From: Endomychus coccineus
Lineage: Eukaryota; Arthropoda; Insecta; Coleoptera; Endomychidae
Assembly (NCBI GenBank): GCA_958510875.1
Contig: OY294068.1
Coordinates: 81,587,978 to 81,651,977 of the forward strand
Direction: 5' to 3'
Length of the DNA: 64,000 nucleotides
Every line of letters starts with the position of its first letter. Position 1 is the stretch's first letter. The notes under the pieces are model-generated. The model searched no databases. It was not told the origin of the DNA and saw only the letters and a program-made list of their open reading frames with translations. Positions 28,301 through 40,300 of the stretch are shown piece after piece. The position numbers and the translations under genes were made by a program.

Positions 28301-31300
28301 ACGAACGGCATATTTCAAAAATTCATTGCACCAGGACATCCGGCTACTAATGGTTTAGCCGAACGACACGTACAAACGTTGAAGTGTAGACTCAAGGCAA
28401 TGGTCAATGAAGACTTACCGATTTATCAGAAGATCCATAAAATACTTCTAAGATATCGAGCAACACCACTTTCAAATGGGAAATCACCAGCAGAAATGTA
28501 TCTTCAGCGACAAATTCGGATCAAACTGGATGCTATGCGGCCGTTAAAGGAAGAAACGCAAGAACAATCTTATAAACCTCGGACACGTTTCATTCAAGTG
28601 GGGGAGAGAGTACAAGCCAGATTCATCAGCAACAACAAGCCGATATGGAAATTTGGAACAGTCAACCGGAAACTGGGAAAACTTCATTACATAATCGAAC
28701 TTGATGAAGGACGTTTCATCAAGCGGCACATCAATCAACTGAGAAAATCCGGTGTTGAAAGGAAAACTGTTACATTTGAACCGTCCATTACCGAGACATC
28801 AACAGAAGAAACTTCAGCAACAGGAGTTGAATTCGATCCAGTATGTTTGGAAATTGAAGTACCAACTCACCATCAGCCGCGTGATACAATACCAGAGCAG
28901 CCGATTGTGGATCCACCAGATCCAGAGTTTCTATTGAGAAGATCTGGGCGTAACCGAAGATCTCCAAGTTACCTCAACGATTATATCGTCTATTGAAGAA
29001 TTTCAAGAAGCTATATAATAAGTGGGGGAGACTGTTATATCTCAGATTGCTTTGAATATAGAAATACAGTTGTCAATCAAAACTTGTTAATTATCAACAT
29101 AATATCGAATTGTCATTTCACCCAATTAGTTACAATTGTATAATAAAAACCTGTTTAAGTTATGATTTACTACTATAACACAAGTATTATTATCAATCAG
29201 AATTAGAGTGAAGTCAGATTTGAAATTTGAATTGTATATAGTGTTCCGTGTTTGTGAATTTTACATAAGGTAAATGATACGATATTTTGATTTCCGTCGT
29301 TTGTGATTGGTAACGTTTGTATGATATCTGAGATCAGCATTCAGTAATTTGAATTGTTATATTTGAGTTTATCCCGTCATAGGTCGGACCGCGCACGATT
29401 TGAATCCGCACGTGAATTGAAATATTCGAGTAATTGTATGGTGTGTACAGAGTGTGTATGTTTGAACGACAGGGGCGTCTTTGGTATATTTGTAGGTACA
29501 CGCTGTGTCTATCCCGGAAGTATAAGTATATCCTAGACGACCAAACCGCCAACGGCTTGTGCACGCTGTGTCTATCCCGGAAGTATAAGCTAGGGTGGTT
29601 GTGTGATTGATAATCGTAATTACCCCTTATCCGAATGAGGAGCCCCGGCCGTGGGTGTAGGGGTTATTGCAGATACGATTGTTAGGGTTTGTGCACGCTG
29701 TGTCTATCCCGTAAGTATAAGCCCTAATTCTCTAGAATCTGAATCTGCAAAGTGTATGAAATCTAACACTGTCATACAATTACCGGGCACTCCGTTGATA
29801 GCTAATATGGGTGATGTGACAGAATAAACTCAATCAGAGTAATTATCCGAAGATACCGTAAAATCTGATATCGTACGATCGCAAACCTAGTGCAGACCAA
29901 TATTTTCCGATCCGACCGAATTTTAATCGTTTGATATATCGTAATGTGTTATGAACATTTCAAGTGATACTGCTATCTGCATAATTACCGAATACCGCTT
30001 ATTACTCTAGGACCTGCTTGATTTGTGTTTTCCGTAAATTGATAAATGTAAATCATTAATCAACAGATTCCGTACCGTTCAATTGAAATTAAATACCGAA
30101 CATATCGTAAAAATAGATATGTTGTAACAGTTTTCTTTTACCGCTTGAGCTTCTTTACATTTTCCGTCTGGGTGAATTTTTGTGAATTATACCGTTCAAT
30201 TGCATTCCACTAATTATTCTGAAAGTGTACGCTTCGCTGTGGCTAACGTAGTGGAAGCAACGATTTTAACGGGGCCTTTCAAAGGTGAAGATGTTCATTC
30301 CTCGAATACCCATGATCCCGACCGATACACCATTTCGCTGGATCTACCGCTGAATCGAAGCATTTCCTATCGAACATCAGGAAATGTAACTCTTGCTTCC
30401 AAATGACGTCATTTGATGCGGAAATCGTGACTGCTCAATTCATGCCAACTTTTAAAATCAAAGGGCAAATATATCACAAAGCTGGCTCCCTGCTCCCGTT
30501 CTCAGATAGTGACCATAAATTCCTACAAATGTACTTCATTGGTGATGATAGAGATGAAGTAGATGCACGTTGTGGAATACATACCTCACTAAGAAGATCC
30601 ATTATTTCGCAGCTGCAGGAGCTTCTTCACGAAAGGAACAATTTGGTGCGTTTGTTCCAAACAGCAATTTATATGATGCCATCAGATATTCTAAAGATTG
30701 ACCTTGAGCTTTATTGATTGTGAGTGCAAATGCCAATCGAATTGGGAATTGCAATCTTTTAAATTGAAATGGTGTATCGGTCGGGATCATGGGTATTCGA
30801 GGAATGAGGACATCTTCACCTTTGAAAGGCCCCGTTACAATCGTTGCTTCCACTACGTTAGCCACAGCGAAGCGTGCTAGGGTACAGCTATAAAATATAA
30901 CCTCTACTTACGATTTGGTGAAAGGCGCAGTTCGATCACGGCACGATCACACAAAAGTTCCTTGATTTAAGTGAATATTTAATTCAGATTGTATAATAAT
31001 CAGAATCAGATACAAATTTTTTTGTAAATAAACAATGTGATTGGGAACGAATATTGTTCCTCATGTGACTGAGCCATTACTATTGCGGTTGTCAGCGAGT
31101 GTTTTCCTCGCTTCCGGCAGATGGCGAGGTTACTGGTACACAGCTGATCGTTAAAAAAAACTGTTTTTTCGCGGTCGCGGATATGTGACTGATGCAAAAA
31201 ATACATAAAACAATCCTTGATGGGAATTATATATCATGCTAAAATTTCAGCTCGATCGGTGCAGAACTTTTTGAGTTTTTGAAACGTACACAAACCAACA

Positions 31301-34300
31301 TAACATTTATATATATATAGATTTTAATATTTGAAATTCCCCGTTTTATTAAGATATTTCTGCTTCATCTTTAAATGAGTTAAGTTTTAACCAAGTATCA
31401 ATTGTAATTAAAGCCTACAATTTTGATACTGTTTTCTGGCCAATGGGCCCTGGCTTTACTTTACTGTAGCTACCCAAGGGACAAGGCTATCTATAGATAG
31501 CATAGTGACAAGCCTTGTGGTGATGACCCTAGCAGAAGTCCTCAAAAAGGAGTAAACCTTTAGAAAAAACTGGCGCCCGATGATTTGAAGTTTATCGCAG
31601 AAAGCAGTTTACCGAAAAGTCACAAGGTACCTCATAATCATAATATCATCTATGTATCTATACCAAAATTGAATATGTTTTTTTGCTAATGTGCAGTTCA
31701 TAATTTTGTCATTCAGATCAGACATAAAAATGTCTGCTAATAGTGGACTCAATGGGTTACCCATAGCGAGACCTGAATTCTGTACATAAAATTTATTATT
31801 AAATTGACAATAGTTTTGACTCAAGCATAGGTCAAACGCAAGTTCTATTTCATTGTGAATTAAGGGGCTAATATGTGATCTATCTAAAATGCTTCTGATT
31901 AGAGACTTACATTCTGAAGTTGGAATATTTGAAAACATGTTTGGAACATCAAAGGAAACTAAAAAACCATTGGTTGGTATATGGTGTGTTTTGACTAAAA
32001 CGGACAATTCGAGAGAGTTTTTAACAGCAAATTTAGGTTTAAAATTAGTGAATTTCTTGAATTTCTGTTTCAATTTGATTGCAAGGTCCCTTGTTGGACT
32101 ATTAATGTAAGAAACTACAGGTCGTATGGGGGCATTTTCTTTATGATTTTTAATAAGTCCATATAGTTTAGGAGAGCAAGGGTTGCTATTAATGAGTTTA
32201 TACTTTTCGAAACCACTATCAAATAGAATTTCACTATTTTGTAGGAATTGTTTTGTTTTTAATTGAAAAAGGTTAGTTGTGTCTTTACGTATTTCGTTTA
32301 ATTCCGCATGGATAAATACTGACATTTTATCCTCATAATCTTGTTTAGGGATAATTATTATTGCATTCGATTTATCTGCCTTTGTAAAGGTTAAATTGTC
32401 TTCTTCAAGTTTTTGATTGATTGATTTGATTTTAGATGTATCTGTATGATTGAATTGTTTTTAGTTGATGAAAGTGATTTTCCTATTTCTAATTTTGTTA
32501 ATTTAGAATTATTCGCGTTAATATTTTTCAAGACTAATTCCACTTCAGCAATACTAGTTTCTAGATAGGTGTTACTTTGAATATGTGGAGTATACTTTGG
32601 TCCCTTATTGAGTAAACAAAGTTCACAAAGTATTCATAATGTTTGTATGAAAATAACATAATCGTGACATACTGCAGAAGAGTTGATTATGAGATATAAA
32701 GACTTACTACAGTTTTGAAGAATTGTGGAGTATCTGAATTTCCTAAAGCTTTATGAACAGGTAGGGATTTTTCTCGAAGTTCCCATACTTGTAAACAACT
32801 CATTTTTTCACTACTTGCTGCCACAACAAGAGAATCTGCGTCTTCCCTCATGATCCATTTCATGTGATTTACAGTACACTTCTTATCTTTAGCTATCTGA
32901 TCCACTAGAATTAAAAAATTCTGCTCAGATATTATGTATTCTAACGGTAATCATAGATCCTGAACAAAGATAGGCGATGAAGAAAATTGATTAATCATGC
33001 ACATACAGGATGTCAATCCTTTAACCATATATTCCTTCAGCAAAAATAATACAACTTTCATTATAGCATTTTTCATTTTGAACCCCCCCCCCCCCCATGT
33101 TGGATAAGCAGGACGTCAAAGTTTGAAAATTAAAACAGTTTTTTCTTAATAACTCCAATATTTAATAAGGTATTCATTTCAAATTTGATGCAATGCTTTA
33201 ACGTGATGAGTCAAATCTTGTGAGAAAAACAGAACAAAAAATCATTGCCAAATAATCCAAATAGGAGGGGTCCAGTACCCACCGACCCTTCCTATTTTTT
33301 AGTTCTTGTGCTAGTGACTTCCCCCAGCTACCTTTTTTAAGATGAATCTTATTTCGGATCATTTTTTGTCTCTTATAAAATTTCGATAAAACTATTTTTG
33401 AAGTGAAAACCCGTCACGTCCCGTCACGCTGTAGCTATATATATTAGGTATTATGTATACTGCTGCGTGCGCAACTGCAACCGTGAGGAACTTGCGTCAG
33501 GCAGTCTCTCTATACGATTACACATGTGTGCATATCTGAGTCGGTGTTGGTGAGCCTGCCTGTGTGAGCCAGTGCTCTCGTTTACAGTATATAGGACATA
33601 CAATCCTCTGTCCTCGTGCAGACGAAAGTAATATATTTATGCTAACTGAAAAAATAGACCTTTTTGCAATACAACTCATACTTTAATTATTACAGAGTAA
33701 AAAGTAATAATTAAATTATGTGTGATCGGTAATAGTAGCCTGTTTTTATATCTGAGCACACCTGATTCCACAGTTTGTTTCATGCTTGAATCTAATCTAA
33801 TAATTTAATTATCGTCGAAGTTACCGATAATGACGACGCAAATGAAGAAAATGCTGTTTAACATTACTTTCATTTAAATCGATGTAAATATCAATAAATA
33901 ATATGTTTTGAAAATAAAATAATGTGTATTTATTATTCATACTCTTTACAGGGATTGTACCGCCCGTTATACGTTTTTTATTATTAAATATAAAAATTTA
34001 TATAATTGTTGATTGAAATGTTGACAGTTGTGAAAACTAAAGAAAAACTAATTATATTAATTTTCATTTAAAAATAATAAAATTGTAATTTCGGATGCTA
34101 CAATAATTCAAAGATAACATAAAATAAATTGGTTATTTCATAATGTCAGTTTTCACTTCTGTCAGCAGTGCTCGGTGACTGCCCGTTTTTTTTAATACTT
34201 TGAGTACACGAGAGAAACCTATAATGTTCGAAGAAAATCATGTGTGCCATCGGTTTAATGTTGGGAGAGGAGATAGGCATTCGAATCTTTCTTATAGGTT

Positions 34301-37300
34301 TGGAGAATATAGGCATAGGGAAAGACCTCACTAGGAAAGAGTTCCACAATTCGATGGTTGATAGGAAAATTAAGTATTTAGGAAGAAGTTCGGCAGGTCT
34401 CGAGCGTGACGATGAAGGGGCGACTAGTTTGAGCTCTCGTGGTGGAACAACAGACGAGATTTCTGATGAACACCGACCATGGAAATATCTATTGAAAAGG
34501 GAGAGATCTCCCCCTTTTCTACGATGTTCTAGGGAGAACAATAAACTCGTAAAAGTAACATCATCAATCAGACGAATAGCCCTCTTCTGGATAGAATCCA
34601 ACAGCTTCGGCGTATGTTTTAGAGATAAATTGAAAAGTATTAATCATCGATTGGTGTCTACGTGGCTTACGATAATCTCATATACTCTAAATTCAGTCAG
34701 CGGCTGTGAGATTATCATGCATACGACAGCATTGTTTCTTTACTGTCAAATTAAATGTTGTTTCAGTCTTTTGTAATACTCTATTTGAAATTACGGAAAT
34801 GATTATAATAATAGATAATATTCAAATACAATTGCGGTTAACTGCAAAATTTTGTTTCAATTTTCAATTCAGTTTCAAGTTTCAATTCATGGAAAATGCT
34901 ACTTCACCCACTAGGAGCTATGAGCAAAAATTTCCAAATCGAGTTAATCTAAAAGGAGAATACTTTTCTAATTTGGTTAACCTTCCAAGACAGAGCAAAA
35001 GTTTTAGCGAAGAACGGACAGGTAATTGCGATCGACCTTGTATAATTCAACCTGAAAACGAGGAAATTTTAAGGATTTTCGAGGAAACACCGATCATTAG
35101 TACCAGGGTTGTGGCTAGGCAGGTCTGAAACATAGAGAACATGGAGGTACTGTATTCTACGAAATCAGCAACTCTATCCATGGGCAATTCCATTTTCAAG
35201 GAGGCCAGTTCAGGGGGGGGGTGTGTCAGCTCATGGCCCGGCTTCTGGTTTTTTCGATTCTACTACTAAAATGATGGCTTCCTGGCAAATTTCAGCTGAA
35301 ATGGTAAGAACAAGAAAAAACGGGGCCTATTTTTCGTTTTTCTGTCATTTTTTGATATTAATTTTTGAAACATCGTTTTGAGAGCCGTTCGCGCAGGTTT
35401 GAGTCTAGAAATTTTTTTGAAAACCCATAGGAAATCGGAAATTTCCCGTAGAATTCGAATTTTTTATTAGTTTGAGCCCAGCGGCCATATTTTTTTTGTA
35501 AAATCAAAAAAACCAATTTTTCGTCTTTTTTTTTCGAAGCCGCACTTTTCAAAACGTTCTCGTGAAAAAATATCAAGGAAAATTCAATCAGTACCAATTT
35601 TTCTTCAAATGCTCTTTGTATATTGGCTGTTTTTTTTGTAAAAACCCAAAATATGATATAGGCTAGTCACCTGAGGAAAAATTAAGGAAAAACAATTGAA
35701 GGTGTGAATTTGCAGTGTTTTTATATGTATTTCGGTGTGCTAAAAACGTGAAAAATAATCAAAAAATTCCTACAAGTTAGCTTCAAAAGTTACGAGCATT
35801 TTTGGCGCGAAAAAAGACGATTTTCATGTTTTTTGCGTTTTAAAGTAAAACGGTGGCCCAAAAGGAATAACATGTCAGGAGACAAATCGTAGAAAAAGTT
35901 GAAACGCATCGTTTGAATTGAAGTAAAATATATTTTGAGGTTATGGTCTTGAGATATCAGCGCATATCGCTTAAAATATGAAGGTGTAGATTTGGTAAGT
36001 TTTTAAACATAATTTGGTATGCTGAAAACGGGAAAAATAATCAAAAAATTCCCTACGAGTTAGCTTCAAAAGTTACGGCCATTTTTTGGCGTGAAAAAAT
36101 ACGATTTCCATATTTTTTGCGTTTTAAAAGAAAACGGTGGCCCAAATGGAAAAACATGTCGAGAAACAAATTGTACAAAAAGTGAAAATGCATCGTTTGA
36201 GCTGAAATATAAGTCATTTCGATGTTACAGTCTTGAGATATGAGCAAAATAGTGTTTTTTCAGGGGAATACAAATGTTTTTTTTTCTCATTCGAATATTC
36301 AAATTGAAATATATTTTTTTATAAACTTTCTACGGTGTTTTTTTTTTTTATCTTTCATTTTGGCTTCACAATCGGCCATTTCCAAAAATCCCTAAAACTG
36401 AGCAGTCGAAAAATGGACTTATCGACAAGAAAAAAAATGCTCTTGTAGATCTCAACAAATGTGATACAAAACATCCTTCAATACTGTTTTTGGGGCCCAA
36501 AATTGGGCTCTGTGGAGGCCCAAACACATTTATATCAATATCTCAACTTCTAATCCACCTAGAAAAGTTTTCTTTAGCATTAAATACGCGTCGTGAAATA
36601 CTATAACAGAACCTGAGATTTGATCATCCTAAAAAATTTCTAACCTAAAAAATTTGCACATTTTCCGAGGTCCGAAATTTTCAAAGTTGTCCTACATTTT
36701 TGTTAAGCCCCAAAACAGTATTGAAGGATGTTTTGTATCACATTTGTTGAGATCTACAAGGGAATTTCTTTTTCTTGTCGATAAGTCCATTTTTCGACTG
36801 CTCAGTTTTAGGGATTTTTGGAAATGGCCGATTGTGGAGCCAAAATGAAAGATAAAAAAAAAACAAAACACCGTAGAAAGTTTATAAGAAAATATATTTC
36901 AATTTGAATAGAATATTTTTTTGGTCAATATTCGAATGAGAAAAAAAAACATTTGTATTCCCCTAAAAAACACTATTTTGCTCATATATCAAGACTGTAA
37001 CATCGAAATGACTTATATTTCTGCTCAAACGATGCGTTTTAACTTTTTGTACAATTTGTCTCTCGACATGTTTTTCCATTTGAGCCACCGTTTTCTTTTT
37101 AAACGCAAAAAATATGAAAATCTTATTTTTTCGCGCCAAATAATGGCCGTAACTTTTGAAGCTAACTCGTAGGAATTTTTTGATTATTTTTCCCGTTTTC
37201 AGCACACCAAATTATGTTTAAAAACTTACCAAATTTATACCTTAATTTTTTAAGCGATATGCGCTGATATCTCAAGACCATAACCTCAAAATATATTTTG

Positions 37301-40300
37301 CTTCATTTCAAACGATGCGTTTCTACTTTTTCTACGATTTGTCTCCTGATATAATATTCCATTTGGGCCACCGTTTTATTTTAAAACGCAAGAAACACGT
37401 TTTTTTTCGCGCCTAAATATGCCCGTAACTTTTGGAGCTAACTTGTAGGAATTTTTTGATTATGTTTTCCGTCTTCAGCACACCGAAATACCTATAAAAA
37501 CACTGCAAATTCATACCTTCAATTGTTTTTCCTTAATTTTTCCTCTGGTGACTGGCCTATATAATTTTTTGAGTTTTTGAGAGGTTTTTAGAAAAAAAAC
37601 AGCCAATATACAAAGAGCATTTGAAGAAAAAATGGTACTGATTGAATTTTCCTTGATATTTGTTAACGAGAACGTTTTGAAAAGTGGGGCTTCGAAAAAA
37701 AAAATACGAAAAATCGGTTTTTTGATTTTACAAAAAAAAATATGGCCGCTGGGCCCAAACTAATACAAAATTCGAATTCTACGGGAAATTTCCGATTTCC
37801 TATGGGTTTTCAAAAAATTTTCTAGACTCAAACTGACGCGAACGGCTCTCAAGACGATGTTTCAAAAATTAATATCAAAAAATGACAGAAAAACGAAAAA
37901 TAGGCGCCATTTTTTGTTGTTCTTACAATTTCAGCTGATATTTGGCAGGAAGCCATCATTCTAGTAGTAGAATCGAAAAAACCAAAAGCCGGGCCAAGAG
38001 CTGACACCCCCCCTGAACTGGGCTCCTTGAAAATGGAATTGCCCCCATTCCATATTCAAAGTGCAGCCTCTTTTGCATCAAGTCTTTTATTTTGTGGAAG
38101 GTTATGCGAAATGAATAACCGAGATGAAGGTTCAATCAGAAATACGTTGTTTACTGATGAAGCTACGAGGAACAGGATAGAAAAATCTTCACAAAACACA
38201 CATATGGGTAGAAGAAAATCCTAAAGCCTTAGCAGAGATGCATCATCAAGTAAATTTTAAAGTCAATGTGTGGGCAGATGTAGATACTCAATATTTGGTC
38301 CTGTAATTTACCAGGAAATTTGACTAGTCACTAATTTTTGGTATTTCTTTGAAACACAGACCGATTTACTTCACATATTGCCTCTACAGGTAAGGCATCA
38401 ACTATATGGTGCATTTTGCTAGAAATGTTAAGAACTATTCTTTTCAAATCTTTCCTAATCGGTGGACTGGTTAGGGTCAAGATCCTCCTGCCTCGTGTCT
38501 ATCTTGGTCTATTCAGTCTGGAGATGTTTGAAAGACTGTGTATATTGTTCCGATTTAGAGCGCGAATCATATAAGAGAAAGAATACTCCAAGTTGGTGGG
38601 CAGTTCAGGTTGAAGCATGTGTATTGAAAAAATGGAGGGTCAGTGGGTACTGGAACCCCTATTTGAATTATTTGACAAATATATTTTAATTTGTTTTCCT
38701 CAAAAGATGACTCTTCACGTTGAAGCACAATATCAAATTTAAAATTAGTACCTTACTGTTCAAGTTATTGAGAAATAACTCTTTTAATTTTCAAACTTTG
38801 ACATATCGAACAAATTTTTTTTGCCAATGGAATATATATCTTTTTACAAATATCATGTATATACAAAAGAAAAAAGTTAACACTCAGATAACTCTAAAAA
38901 CTAGCATTATTAATTATTATTAATAGGCAGAGTCAATACAAATCCTCATTGAATTATTGCTAGTCAATTACTTACTCAGAGCTTCTTTAGGTGCTTCAAA
39001 TAAGAAGAAACTTAATAGAGATTGACTGGTGATCACACATTTTTCATCCACTTTTTTAACCGAAACTTTATAACACTGAATCGGCATCGAAGGGTCTCCA
39101 CTACTCACTGCCAGCAAAAAATGTCCATCTAGAAATATAAAAATGTGGTTTGATTCAATGTTGATGTATGACTATTCACAAGAAATGAAGAACATTGACA
39201 ATTTAATGACATTATCCAATTTTCGAATGGAATTGCTAGCAATTTGATAAAGAATTCAACACTGAAGTTGTTCGGTTGAATCAATGCAATTCTCACTTAA
39301 CTATCGCCGAATCACTTAATCCAGATAATTGCTTCGTTCTCAAAACCAACTGCCAGGGATTTACTCATCTTGCTTATTTGAGTAATCTTTTGGTTGCTTT
39401 TAAATTCGTTTTCAAATTACTAAAATTATATTCTTTTTTAGCAATGACCTAATAGCATAGAAATTTGTCTACTTATTTATTTGATCGGCAACTGAAATTT
39501 GTAAAGTGAATATGTAGGGTACCATTGCTGTGAAACTTTGGGTTAACTCCAATTTTGGTTCGAATATGCCGCCAAAAGAAACACGATTGTTATTTCTATT
39601 ATTCTGCATTAGTGTAGATGTCAATTACTCACTTTTTCCATAGCAAATATCTGCAGTCTTCACAAAAATTCGAGTAGGTGCTAAACTTTCTGTAGCTGTT
39701 ATCATAGGTGTTTGACTAGTAGAGTGCGGAAATAGAACTGCTGATAACATGCCTGTGGTCGTCAAGAAGAGGGCCCCATTTGCTGGTCTACCACCAAATT
39801 GTTTGACAGAACAGGAAAATTTTACGTGTTGAAACTTTTCTATATATGAAGAGCTGTCTTTCTTTTCAGCATTAATACATATCTAAAAAATCAGGCATCA
39901 TTAACAGAGAGCCAGAGAAGCGAAAACAAAGTGAGGAATATATTATCATGGCCATGAGTCAACGGTTTGTTCCTCCAGATCCTTCTTTGGAAAGAGTACA
40001 AAGCCAAGTTATTATTGTGATACCTAATCCTAAAGCTTATCAAAGCAGAATCCATATGGTTGTAGCAATAATATCTGCTTTATTGAACAGGAATGTACTA
40101 AGGCATTAATGTCACTAGATTCAATTATGAATAATGTTCACAATATACTAAATACTAAATCAAGATCAAGAAATCGAGATGAGTGATGTGTACCGAAAAA
40201 ATATTTGCAATATAAATATTCACTGTTCATGTTACAATATTGGAAATGTAAGAATTACAAATACTTAAAAGCATGCCTGCGTAAAAGCGATGTCTTCAAT

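Larger units (their letters stand above)
24551..29180 (+). mobile_element. Complete Gypsy (Mag-like) LTR retrotransposon
   Basis: Two 148-bp LTRs (24551-24698 and 29033-29180), TG...CA, that appear identical base for base. The 5-bp target duplication CAAGT is at 24546-24550 and 29181-29185. Primer-binding-type TGGCGACGAGG lies just after the left LTR and a polypurine tract AGTGGGGGAG just before the right one. Internal order is gag, zinc knuckles, protease, RT, RNase H, integrase. Identical LTRs mean a recent insertion in MED16 intron 6, yet the coding frame has a UGA and a frameshift. Lineage 'Mag-like' is from the short LTRs, two zinc knuckles and the continuous gag-pol layout. Confidence 0.95.

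Noticed and set aside
36053..37205. Several 60-83-codon ORFs in the intron-5 inverted repeat
   Set aside because: Mirror images of each other in the two arms; low-complexity AT-rich sequence without protein signal.
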